NCBI RefSeq assembly: GCF_000730285.1 | Contig: NZ_CP007174.1 | Location: forward strand, 2,890,374 to 2,954,373 | Source: Candidatus Nitrososphaera evergladensis SR1 | Lineage (GTDB): Archaea > Thermoproteota > Nitrososphaeria > Nitrososphaerales > Nitrososphaeraceae | DNA length: 64,000 nt | Direction of reading: 5' to 3' | In this document: positions 45,009 through 53,064 of the stretch, one piece after another | Layout of the letters: every line of letters starts with the position of its first letter | Numbering within the stretch: position 1 is the stretch's first letter | Made by a program: the position numbers and the translations under genes | The notes under the pieces: model-generated | Told to the model about the DNA's origin: nothing | Databases searched by the model: none | What the model saw: only the letters and a program-made list of their open reading frames with translations

Positions 45009-45988
45009 GCTCGTCCATATTAGTAATGGTACTAGCATTCGCTGTACTTGGTGCTCTGCTTTATGTCTCTGCCATCCAAACTAGCGGCAGGATTGCCCAC
45101 GATTCGAAGGCCATACCAACAGAGCCAAAAATATCGCAGCTTCAAGCGATAGAAACGGCTGAGAAGCATTTGCAATCCAAAGTAAAAGGAGTGCAAGAAA
45201 TAAGGCTAGAGTTTCCGCTTTACAACTTTTCCATGCAAAGGTACACGTCCGATCCTTCCTATGTCGAGTACATTGAAAAGAATAACCTCAGGCATGGCTC
45301 GCTGCTTTCTCAAGTCAAAGAGCACCCAGAGCTCCTAAACCTCCCCTTGTACTTTGTTCATGCTAATGGAACTCTGTATTCCGTAAATGCCACTGGTCAC
45401 ACCTTTGAAAAGGTATGCGAAGAGCCATCATTTCGATGCCCCTTGCCAGTATTAGCCATCAATGCTTCAAGAGACAAGCTAGTTTACAGGGTCTACATTA
45501 CATGGCCAAAGCCTTCTATTCCAACCAATGAAGCCCTCTACCTAGTCAATGCAGAGACAGGAGAGATAACGATGAACTTTGTGGATGCCGTGCTGAATAG
45601 GCTGCCAACGCCAAATGTCAACTTTGACAATAGAACGATAAGCCAGCTATACAACGAGCTTGCAAATCCTCCACAAACAACAAACATTGACATTGAACAG
45701 GGAGCATCAGATCAGGGTGCGAATAAGGGCTATTCGCCAAAAGAAATCAGGGTTGTGCTTGGAACAAACAACAGGGTTGTGTGGACAAATAGAGATACAG
45801 TACCGGAATCGGTTGTATCTGACTCTGGCTATATTGATGAGCTAACTGGCAAGAAATTTGAATCAGGGTTGATACTCCCGGGCGGTACGTTTGAGTTCAC
45901 TTTTACCAAAGAGGGAGAGTATTCGTACCATGCAGAGCCGCATCCGTGGATGACGGGCAAGATAAGCGTTGTTGAGGGTTTCGCGTAG
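44999..45988 (+). CDS. Anchored protein with a C-terminal cupredoxin fold lacking copper ligands
   Basis: The 329-residue protein has an N-terminal membrane anchor (about 6-25), a PepSY-like region (ISQLQAIETAEKHLQSKVKG, about 42-61; LVNAETGEITMNFVDAVLNR near 180) and a C-terminal cupredoxin domain from about 235. Aligned with the protein at 36185, the first His (FHSV) is Glu here (PESV) and the Cys of YHCEPHPWM is Ala (YHAEPHPWM). Only His and Met remain, so no type 1 copper site can form. It may be structural or a copper-free partner. Start GTG at 44999. Confidence 0.85.
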   Translation: MAGRSSILVMVLAFAVLGALLYVSAIQTSGRIAHDSKAIPTEPKISQLQAIETAEKHLQSKVKGVQEIRLEFPLYNFSMQRYTSDPSYVEYIEKNNLRHGSLLSQVKEHPELLNLPLYFVHANGTLYSVNATGHTFEKVCEEPSFRCPLPVLAINASRDKLVYRVYITWPKPSIPTNEALYLVNAETGEITMNFVDAVLNRLPTPNVNFDNRTISQLYNELANPPQTTNIDIEQGASDQGANKGYSPKEIRVVLGTNNRVVWTNRDTVPESVVSDSGYIDELTGKKFESGLILPGGTFEFTFTKEGEYSYHAEPHPWMTGKISVVEGFA

Positions 45989-46027
45989 TTGTATTGACGA
46001 CTTTTGTCTGGATATTTGTACATCTTT

Positions 46028-46816
46028 TCAAAACAAATCAGTTGACAAGTCCCGGAATACCTTTTCGTGTGCTGTTGCGACAAACGACACGCGCGTCTCT
46101 ACTCCCAGCTCGCAGTCAAGGTCTACTCCCTTGTCTGAATAAACCTGCCCACCTGCTTCCCTTACTATCAGGCACGCTGCGGCAATGTCTACGGGCCGGA
46201 CTTTTCCCCGAAAATCAATCGACGCGTCAAGCGACCCTTTTGCAAGGTAGCACAGTTCTATTGCAAGCGAGCCAAGCTGCCTGACGTGGTTTGCCTTTGA
46301 CATCACAGGGGCCAGCCTCTTGATTACATCGTCGTTTATGCCAGAGACGTTCATGCCAATCACGACGTCGTCGCCTGCTTCCCTGACTCTGATCCTTTTG
46401 CCGTTGCAAAACGCTCCCTTGTTCTTTGATGCGTAATAGAGGTCGCCGTTTACAAGGTTGATAATTGCGGCATCCTTGACCGCACTTAACTGGAACTCGT
46501 CGGCATAGGCAAGGGAGCAGCAGTAGAACGGCAGCTGGCGCGACGCGTTTGTCGTGCCGTCGATTGCGTCCATGATGACATAGCCTTCTTTTCCTTCAAT
46601 CCGTCCGCACTCTTCGCCAATTATCGTGGCATCTATTCCATGCTTTTTCAGAACGTTAATGGCCGTTTTTTCGGCCAGGAGGTCAATCTGGCGAGAGATG
46701 TCGCCCCCTGCCCCTCTTCTGCCCGTCTGCCTGTTGCCCCGGGCAGTCCCGGCAACGCCCCGGGTGCGGGCATGAACCTCCCGGCAGGCATCCTTCAGGG
46801 CGCCTATTATCGTCAT
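46028..46816 (-). CDS. Inositol-monophosphatase/fructose-bisphosphatase family enzyme
   Basis: The 262-residue protein has the family metal sites: GEECG (near 67), MDAIDGTTNASRQLPFYCCS (near 80-99) and RPVDIAAACLIVREAGGQV (near 208-226). Archaeal members hydrolyse inositol-1-phosphate and often fructose-1,6-bisphosphate, and so serve gluconeogenesis or inositol-lipid/solute synthesis. The start at 46816 is the only good ATG. It stands alone, convergent with the cupredoxin-fold gene. Confidence 0.9.
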   Translation of the reverse strand: MTIIGALKDACREVHARTRGVAGTARGNRQTGRRGAGGDISRQIDLLAEKTAINVLKKHGIDATIIGEECGRIEGKEGYVIMDAIDGTTNASRQLPFYCCSLAYADEFQLSAVKDAAIINLVNGDLYYASKNKGAFCNGKRIRVREAGDDVVIGMNVSGINDDVIKRLAPVMSKANHVRQLGSLAIELCYLAKGSLDASIDFRGKVRPVDIAAACLIVREAGGQVYSDKGVDLDCELGVETRVSFVATAHEKVFRDLSTDLF

Positions 46817-46998
46817 TATTATACTGCGGCACTTGCCGCACCTTGATAATTATATCTGTTCATTTTGATACGCCTGCTCTATGATGTCGTCTCGCAGTCT
46901 TTAAGGCCAGAAAGATGCCCTATTGCATAGGCAAGAACGCTTCAAAAAGTCAGGAATACTAGAAAGCTGGTGCCCTTTGGGCGCGCTGAATACTTTTT

Positions 46999-47961
46999 TC
47001 ACGCGTTCAAGGCATCAGCTATCTTTATCGATTTACGCGAAAGTGGCGATGATGATGATAGTCTTTTGTCAATTTCCCTTATTATCCAGTCGTCGTAATA
47101 TTGCAATTTGGTAACTATGAACGCGTCTGCCGTTTTGACCCCTTCAAAAGAGTCGACTCTGGCCAGGACCGAGTCTACTCTTACGGCATTTTCGCCAAAG
47201 AGCACGAATATCAACCGATCATCAGGATCGACTACGCTGGGGCGGTACAGGATGCTTTGCTGAAATTCCGAGTACATGCGCTCATAGACGCTGCGGTAAT
47301 GGGATTTTGCAACAAACATTATGATGCAAAACTGGACGTACCCTATCATGGCGGCCGGATCGCATTGAAGGGTGAAATCCAGTAATCGTTCCTCCTTCAT
47401 CCTGTCGAGGCGCCTTGTCGCGGTTTTCTCTGAAATGCCGAGTTCTCTTGCGATTTCAGATATCTCCATCCTGGCACCCGATTGCAGCAAACACTTTATT
47501 ATTCTCAGGTCTGTTTCGCTCGGTTCCATAGATACGGGTACATGGGTGACAGCTATGTTGCTTATGGTTGCGGGTTTCAGGCAGTCCTTGAGCGACTGGA
47601 TGGTGCCGTGATTCCATGATTCATCTTTGATGACAAGGCCGGCCCCAGAATTTCTCCCCATCTGGTGCACATGGTAGGTGAGATCTCCAAACTGCCTGAC
47701 GCGCCGGACTACGTCATCCTTGGTTATCCCGTTGTTTGTCCTTGCCAGTATGTGGGCCGTCTTGCAACCAAAAGCCGCAGGGTTGACCCTGACTACGAAT
47801 TTTTCAATGACTCCGTTGCGCACCATGTTCTTGACCCTTGCCTTTACGCTCTTTGACGTCAAGCCAATCTGCGAACCCATGCTGTTGTAGGAAGTCCTGC
47901 AATCCCTGCCCAAAATGGCGAGAATGTCGAGATCAGTCTTGTCAAGCGTCAGCCTTTCCAT
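46999..47961 (-). CDS. Two-domain Lrp/AsnC family transcription regulator
   Basis: The 320-residue protein has two helix-turn-helix parts: LDILAILGRDCRTSYNSMGS at the N-terminus and IIKCLLQSGARMEISEIARE at about 173-192. Each is followed by an alpha-beta region that resembles Lrp sensor domains. Lrp-type proteins respond to amino acids. The gene lies next to the proline catabolic genes and is divergent from the AhpD-like gene, so one of these may be a target. Start ATG at 47961. Confidence 0.85.
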   Translation of the reverse strand: MERLTLDKTDLDILAILGRDCRTSYNSMGSQIGLTSKSVKARVKNMVRNGVIEKFVVRVNPAAFGCKTAHILARTNNGITKDDVVRRVRQFGDLTYHVHQMGRNSGAGLVIKDESWNHGTIQSLKDCLKPATISNIAVTHVPVSMEPSETDLRIIKCLLQSGARMEISEIARELGISEKTATRRLDRMKEERLLDFTLQCDPAAMIGYVQFCIIMFVAKSHYRSVYERMYSEFQQSILYRPSVVDPDDRLIFVLFGENAVRVDSVLARVDSFEGVKTADAFIVTKLQYYDDWIIREIDKRLSSSSPLSRKSIKIADALNA

Positions 47962-48079
47962 CTACGATGATGTGCCTCCTTGCGCTTTATTTCACACAAA
48001 GACTGCTATAAAGATGTCCGAAACTTGGAGTGCCGCTTCCCCTGAGGATAAATGCTGCAGTTCGTACAATTCCTTGCAT

Positions 48080-48679
48080 ATGAAAGAAACACAAAGACCG
48101 CAACAACAAATAACAACAGCAGCAGCATCGCCGTTCCTTTCTCCCATCGAAGAGCCGCAGGACCCAATAATGAAGCAGGCTTATGACACGACGCTCCAGC
48201 AATTTGGCAAAATTCTCACGCCGGTAAAAGTTTTCAACGCGCGGATGCCGCCTGAATTCTGGCAGTTAGCCGCAAAGATCGGCGAGCTGGCTGAAAAGCT
48301 GACGCTGCCGAAGGAAACCGCCTTTCTCGTCCAGCAACACGTGTCGAACATGAACATCTGCTCTTTCTGCATCGATATTGGCCGCGCAGTCACGATCAAA
48401 GCATCGATGAATCAAGCCAAATTCGACGCGCTGGAAGAATACCGCACGAGCCCTCTCTTTACCGACGCAGAGCGCGCAGTGCTGGACTACGTGACAGAGC
48501 TGACAAGGAACAAGGCAGTAAATCCAGAGACTTTTGCGCGCATGGCCAAGTATTATTCCGAACGCGAGATCTGCGAGATCGTCTGGCTTGTTGCGAGCGA
48601 ACATCTCTACAACATGACCAACATCGGCCTGAACATCCATTCGGATATGCTCTGCGATATCAGCAAGAGAAAGAAGTAG
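48080..48679 (+). CDS. AhpD/carboxymuconolactone decarboxylase-like protein
   Basis: From the ATG at 48080 the protein has about 199 residues. The core contains VSNMNICSFCIDIGRAV, where the Cys-x-x-Cys is the redox pair of AhpD-like peroxidase partners, and LTRNKAVNPETFARMAKYYS. It may reduce peroxides or act on an acyl substrate. The frame is open further upstream with ATG codons at 48014 and 47999 region; I prefer 48080 because the Gln/Thr-rich leader is already outside the domain. Confidence 0.8.
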   Translation: MKETQRPQQQITTAAASPFLSPIEEPQDPIMKQAYDTTLQQFGKILTPVKVFNARMPPEFWQLAAKIGELAEKLTLPKETAFLVQQHVSNMNICSFCIDIGRAVTIKASMNQAKFDALEEYRTSPLFTDAERAVLDYVTELTRNKAVNPETFARMAKYYSEREICEIVWLVASEHLYNMTNIGLNIHSDMLCDISKRKK

Positions 48680-48827
48680 GCGGTGAAAAGGGAGGAGAGT
48701 CATCCCCTCTCTTTATGCAAAAGAATAGTACCAGTTTAATTCTTTTAAGCAAGCAGGCGCTCCACTGGAAGCACGCCCCCCTCTCTTCCCCCTCTGTTTT
48801 CAAACATTTGTGTGAATAATTATATCA

Positions 48828-49739
48828 ATGAAAAGGGTAAATGTACTGTTGACCACTACAGCAGCAACGCAGGCGCTCCACTCGCACAGCTACGATTCTA
48901 GTCTTTTGGAGAGGCTGCTTTTCCGCGTCGCAAAAAGGTGGGTCGCCGGCTACTCTGCTGACGAAGCGATAAACGCGGCGTTGGACGCCAACAGGCGTGG
49001 CATGTCGGCGATACTGAACTTTCTTGGCGAGGATGTGGTGGACAAGGCGCAGGTCGGGCTTGCAGTCAGGGAATATCTCTCGCTGATGGACCTGACGAAG
49101 GCAAAGGGAGTAAGGGGCTGCGTCTCTGCCAAGCCGACACAGCTTGGACTTGCCGTCGACTATGACATGTGCCTGCAAAACTTTATCGCGCTTGCAAAAA
49201 AGGCAGAGGAGCTGGGCCAGTTCCTGTGGATTGACATGGAGTCGGCCAAGTTTACCGAGGACACGATAACCATCTACCTTGAAGTCTTGAAAGAATATCC
49301 GATGACAGGGGTGGCGATACAGGCGTACCTGCGCAGAAGCGGCGCAGACATTTTGCACATTATAGAGCACGGAGGCAAGGTCAGGCTGGTCAAGGGCGCA
49401 TATCACGAGCCAGAGGAGCACGCCTTTACCACGGAAGAGGAGGTTGACGGCAACTACTCGCACCTGCTAAAGATGCTTGCAGACGGCGGCAACTTTTTTG
49501 CAGTCGCAACCCATGACGGCAGGCTGGTGGACGAGGCGGCAAACCTGCAGGCAAACAACTGCGAGTTTCAGATGCTCATGGGAATCCGCGACGAGTTAAA
49601 GTCGCAATTGGTGTCAAGGGGCCTTCCTGTCTCTGAATACATCCCGTACGGGAGCCAGTGGCTTCCCTATTCTGTTCGGAGGATAAGGGAGCGCAAGCGC
49701 AACCTCTTGCTCCTTGCAAGGTCGCTTGTACAGAGCTAG
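48828..49739 (+). CDS. Proline dehydrogenase
   Basis: The 303-residue protein is a single PRODH barrel with GQFLWIDMESAKFTEDT, GVAIQAYLRRSGADILH, KVRLVKGAYHEPEEHAFTTE and FAVATHDGRLV. The C-terminal substrate motif is YSVRRIRERKRNLLLL. It oxidises L-proline to pyrroline-5-carboxylate with FAD and passes electrons to the quinone pool. Its stop overlaps by four bases the stop of the convergent P5C dehydrogenase gene. Both enzymes together turn proline into glutamate. Confidence 0.93.
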   Translation: MKRVNVLLTTTAATQALHSHSYDSSLLERLLFRVAKRWVAGYSADEAINAALDANRRGMSAILNFLGEDVVDKAQVGLAVREYLSLMDLTKAKGVRGCVSAKPTQLGLAVDYDMCLQNFIALAKKAEELGQFLWIDMESAKFTEDTITIYLEVLKEYPMTGVAIQAYLRRSGADILHIIEHGGKVRLVKGAYHEPEEHAFTTEEEVDGNYSHLLKMLADGGNFFAVATHDGRLVDEAANLQANNCEFQMLMGIRDELKSQLVSRGLPVSEYIPYGSQWLPYSVRRIRERKRNLLLLARSLVQS

Positions 49740-51376
49740 TCAGATATGGTCTGGCTCTGCTCGCGCATGAACTGCGTGAGGTAATGCGGGCCTCCTGTGT
49801 TCTTGCCGGTGGTGCCTGAATCCTTCCAGCCGCCAAAGGGCTGGCATCCTACCATCGCGCCGGTGGTCGCGCTTGCCTGCCTGTTTACGTACACGACGCC
49901 GGCCTCGACGTGGTCGAGGAATCTCTTGACTTCGCCCTGGTCGCCGGTAAAGATGCCGGCGGTAAGGCCATAGTCCACGTCGTTTGCCATGGAAAGTGCG
50001 TCATCGAATTTCTCATAATCCGTGACGCACAGTATCGGCACAAACATCTCTTCCCGAAAAAGCCTGTGCTTTTTTGGCAGGCCCGTTACGATGGTCGGCG
50101 CCACATAGTAGCCGTGCTTTAGCTCGCCGTCCTTTCTGACCTGCCCTCCTGCAAGCACCTTGCCGTCCCTGCCGGCGAGCCGGGCGTACTGCTGGTACTT
50201 TTTGTATGCGCCCTCGTTTACGACCGGCCCCATGAACGTGTTCTGCTCAAGCGGGTTTCCGACCGGCAGGTTCTTTGTCTTTTCTACCAGCCGGTGCAAG
50301 AATTCGTCCTTGACCTTTTTGTGCACAAAGACCCGGGAGCACGCGCTGCATTTCTGGCCAGAGTAGCCAAACGCCGCCTTTACCACGCCGTCCACTGCCT
50401 TGTCCAAATCCGCCGTTTCCGTGATGATGGCAGGGTTCTTGCCCCCAAGCTCTGCTATGAGCGGCCTTGGCTTTTTGCTGCTGAACTGCCTGCCCATCGA
50501 GTAGCCCACCTCGCGAGAACCGGTGAACACTATCCCCGACACGTCCCTGCTCTTGACAATCTCGGCGCCCACCGTGCCTCCAGAGCCAAACACCATGTTA
50601 AGGACGCCGGCCGGAAGCCCAGCCTCCTGGAAGATCTGGACTATCTTGAATGCAGTTATCGGCGCGTCGCTTGACGGCTTGACAACCACCGTGTTGCCTG
50701 TGACAAGCGCCGCTGTCGTCATGCCGGTCAGTATGGCGGCAGGAAAGTTGAACGGGGCTATTACCCCCCACACGCCGTACGGCTTCATGACGCTCTTGCT
50801 CTTTTCGTTTGGCTGGGCGCTTTTCATCGGTACCTCAAAGCCGTTGTTGCGCTCCACCTCTTCTGCATAGTAGCGCACAAAGTCTATTGCCTCGTCGACG
50901 TCTCCTATGGCTTCATAGCGGTTCTTGCCGTTCTCGTACGAGACCCATGCGGCAAGCTCGAACTTGCGCTCACTCATAATGTCTGCAGCCTTTCGGAATA
51001 TCTTTACCCGCTCTTGCCACTCGCTCTTTCCCCACCCTCCATCTCGTTCTCCTTCAAACGCTTTTTTGGCAGACGCAATGGCCTGTCTTGCGTGGGTCGC
51101 TGTGCCTGCAGGCATGTACCCAAGCACCACCCTGGTGTCTATTGGCGAGGCGTGCGGCACCGTTTTTGCCGCCAGGACCTGCTTGCCCGCTATAATCATC
51201 GGGTATTTCTTGCCAAACTCCGACCTTGCGGCTTCAAGTGCCCTTTCGTATCTGTCATGGAACTGGCCTTCTGCCTTTTCGACCATAAACCGGCGCAGGG
51301 TGTGCTCGTTTTCAAACATTCGCTTTGTCACCAAAAGTACGGCAGGCGACCTTAAAAACGATGACTTGTCTACCAC
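49736..51376 (-). CDS. 1-pyrroline-5-carboxylate dehydrogenase
   Basis: The 546-residue protein belongs to the aldehyde dehydrogenase superfamily. It has the NAD site GNTVVVKPSSDAPITAF and FTGSREVGYSMGRQFSS, the Glu in AELGGKNPAI and the nucleophile Cys in SGQKCSACSRVF. The length and the C-terminal CQPFGGWKDSGTTGKNTGGP fit P5C dehydrogenases (RocA/PutA C-terminal type). The start is a GTG at 51376. It completes proline degradation with the convergent gene. Confidence 0.93.
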   Translation of the reverse strand: MVDKSSFLRSPAVLLVTKRMFENEHTLRRFMVEKAEGQFHDRYERALEAARSEFGKKYPMIIAGKQVLAAKTVPHASPIDTRVVLGYMPAGTATHARQAIASAKKAFEGERDGGWGKSEWQERVKIFRKAADIMSERKFELAAWVSYENGKNRYEAIGDVDEAIDFVRYYAEEVERNNGFEVPMKSAQPNEKSKSVMKPYGVWGVIAPFNFPAAILTGMTTAALVTGNTVVVKPSSDAPITAFKIVQIFQEAGLPAGVLNMVFGSGGTVGAEIVKSRDVSGIVFTGSREVGYSMGRQFSSKKPRPLIAELGGKNPAIITETADLDKAVDGVVKAAFGYSGQKCSACSRVFVHKKVKDEFLHRLVEKTKNLPVGNPLEQNTFMGPVVNEGAYKKYQQYARLAGRDGKVLAGGQVRKDGELKHGYYVAPTIVTGLPKKHRLFREEMFVPILCVTDYEKFDDALSMANDVDYGLTAGIFTGDQGEVKRFLDHVEAGVVYVNRQASATTGAMVGCQPFGGWKDSGTTGKNTGGPHYLTQFMREQSQTISD

Positions 51377-51388
51377 TGCGTGTGTGTA

Positions 51389-51405
51389 GATTAACTATGT
51401 TAATC
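51389..51405. promoter_or_regulatory. Perfect 7+3+7 palindrome in the P5C dehydrogenase promoter
   Basis: GATTAACTATGTTAATC lies 13 bases before the GTG of the dehydrogenase and about 45 bases before the divergent cupredoxin start. It overlaps the place expected for the TATA box of the dehydrogenase, so a bound protein would block transcription. It could be a site of the nearby Lrp-type regulator. Confidence 0.5.
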
Positions 51406-51449
51406 ATGGCCTAAATACCAAGTTGCAGAATCAAATACGTACAACATAT

Positions 51450-51950
51450 ATGAAAAAGCAAAAGGTGCGCCCTAAACCAAGGTTCACGAGAAACAGAGCC
51501 GTGGCAATCGGCGCCATTGCGGCAGTCCTTGCGATTGTAGGGTTTTTTGGCTACCGTGCGCTAGTCCCGACCAACGGAAGCGTGCCGGTGCTGTCATTTC
51601 CGATGAACGACTTTATCAAGGCCACTCACGGCAAGAGCGGCTACTTTTACCTGAGCCAGACGTCAGGCTCAGTCAAGGGCTTGAGAACCTCAAGCAGTAA
51701 CAGCGGCTCACAGATCAACCCGAATTATGTCTATTCAAAGGGCGAGCTGGTTTCGTTCCACTTTATAAATGAGGACTATGATACGCATTCGCAGCACAAC
51801 TTTAACATCGACGAGTTCAACGTCCACACCAAGGACCTGGGCTACTTTGGATCCGAGACGGTAAGCTTTGTGGCAGACAAGACGGGCACCTTTAACTACT
51901 ATTGCTCCATTCACCCGGAGATGAAAGGCACCATAACGGTTGAACAGTAG
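51450..51950 (+). CDS. Membrane-anchored cupredoxin
   Basis: From the ATG at 51450 the protein has 166 residues: a basic start, one membrane anchor (about 20-40) and a cupredoxin domain. The last loop is NYYCSIHPEMKG, with Cys, His and Met as type 1 ligands and amicyanin-type spacing. HSQHNFNIDEFNVH supplies the first His. It probably carries electrons on the outer face. The upstream open frame to 51423 would only add a short hydrophilic start. Confidence 0.85.
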   Translation: MKKQKVRPKPRFTRNRAVAIGAIAAVLAIVGFFGYRALVPTNGSVPVLSFPMNDFIKATHGKSGYFYLSQTSGSVKGLRTSSSNSGSQINPNYVYSKGELVSFHFINEDYDTHSQHNFNIDEFNVHTKDLGYFGSETVSFVADKTGTFNYYCSIHPEMKGTITVEQ

Positions 51951-51997
51951 AGAGGGAGGGATAGGTTAATGAGTCAGCATAACAGGATGTGGTTTGC

Positions 51998-52384
51998 TTG
52001 AGCAGCAATGACGACCTGAGCGAGCCAAGAAAGAGCATTCTAGACCTGCTGGACGAGTTTATCGAGCAGATACAGCGCATCAGAAAGGTGATGCTTGGAG
52101 TCTCTATCTCGGCGATAGTCCTTGCGCCATTGGCAATAGGGCTGTCTGCATACCTTCTTCTGCACCCCTCGTTCTTTGCCGTGCTAGACATAGAGAACGA
52201 TTTCGGGCTTGTGTTGAGTACGCTCCTTGGCGCAGTGAACGCAATTTCGCTTATCTGGCTCGTGACAGGGATACGCCAATACTATTCCATAAACACATGG
52301 AAAAAGCGCTATGCCGAATACCAGAAGGAAAAGGAAGAAATCGACAGAAAGATAGCGTCCCAGTTTGGGTTAGATCAGGATTAG
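51998..52384 (+). CDS. Two-span membrane protein, unknown
   Basis: From the TTG at 51998 it has 128 residues: an acidic, coiled start (PRKSILDLLDEFIEQIQRIR), two membrane segments (VMLGVSISAIVLAPLAIGLS and LLGAVNAISLIWLVTGI), and a charged coiled end (YAEYQKEKEEIDRKIASQFG). GTG at 51989 is an alternative start. It overlaps the convergent regulator gene by 15 bases. Possibly a sensor or scaffold; no family named. Confidence 0.65.
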   Translation: MSSNDDLSEPRKSILDLLDEFIEQIQRIRKVMLGVSISAIVLAPLAIGLSAYLLLHPSFFAVLDIENDFGLVLSTLLGAVNAISLIWLVTGIRQYYSINTWKKRYAEYQKEKEEIDRKIASQFGLDQD

Positions 52385-52756
52385 CATCGTCGACATCATC
52401 GTTGACAGGCCGCTGCTGCCACCAGAGCCTTTATCGTCCTTTCTTCTTGGGAACATGCGCTCGTACGGCTCCAGTATGTCTCTGCAAAACTGCAGTCCCT
52501 TTTGCGTGGGCCGGTAAATGGTCACGGTGCGCTTGCCGGCGACTGACTCTTGCCTACCTATCAGGCCGTTTGACTCCAGCTCTTCAAGTATCGGCTTGTG
52601 CTTTTTCAGGTTCAGGCCGCAAAAGCTGACAAGCGCAGTCTGGTTAAGCTCGCCGTATTCTATTAGTTTTAGTATGATGTCCTTGACTATGTAGATCCTG
52701 TCCCGATACGAGCTGGGCGAGCCGGACATTGCGAGTGCTATCAGGTATGGCTGCAA
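52370..52756 (-). CDS. Winged-helix transcription regulator
   Basis: The 128-residue protein contains DIILKLIEYGELNQTALVSF, then CGLNLKKHKPILEELESNGL and RTVTIYRPTQKGLQFCRDIL. This is the standard archaeal winged-helix layout with helix 3 (LNLKKHKPIL) as recognition helix. It probably regulates a neighbouring gene. The Ser/Met-rich tail encodes the overlap with the convergent gene. Confidence 0.75.
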   Translation of the reverse strand: MQPYLIALAMSGSPSSYRDRIYIVKDIILKLIEYGELNQTALVSFCGLNLKKHKPILEELESNGLIGRQESVAGKRTVTIYRPTQKGLQFCRDILEPYERMFPRRKDDKGSGGSSGLSTMMSTMLILI

Positions 52757-52803
52757 TATAAGCCCATAGAAAAGATTACTAAATGCTTTTGTAAAGTGGA
52801 TGT

Positions 52804-53064
52804 ATGAGCGCGACCAGCAACAAGTCGAGGGTGCTCCTGCTCCTCATGATAGCGATATCGCTCGTATTTTTCATGGCAAGCTTTGCGGCAGCCGCAATCT
52901 CGGGCAATCAACAGCCTACTCCACCCTCTTCTTCTTCATCGTCATCACCATCAGCTCCAATGCCTGGGCAAAGTGCCACCACTACTACTGCTACTACCAC
53001 GCCTGGAGAAAAATGCATGGCGGTGCGCACGGGCGAGCACATGCTTGCAGACTGCTCATCATAA
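52804..53064 (+). CDS. Small secreted Ser/Thr/Pro-rich protein (86 aa)
   Basis: A clear signal peptide (VLLLLMIAISLVFFMASFAA) is followed by a Ser/Pro/Thr linker and a short end with two Cys (GEKCMAVRTGEHMLADCSS) that could form a disulphide or bind a metal. Its stop overlaps the stop of the HerA-type gene by six bases. Function unknown. Confidence 0.55.
   Translation: MSATSNKSRVLLLLMIAISLVFFMASFAAAAISGNQQPTPPSSSSSSSPSAPMPGQSATTTTATTTPGEKCMAVRTGEHMLADCSS

Noticed and set aside
47915..48079. N-terminal extension of the AhpD-like gene
   Set aside because: It overlaps the divergent Lrp gene and its promoter and lies outside the domain.
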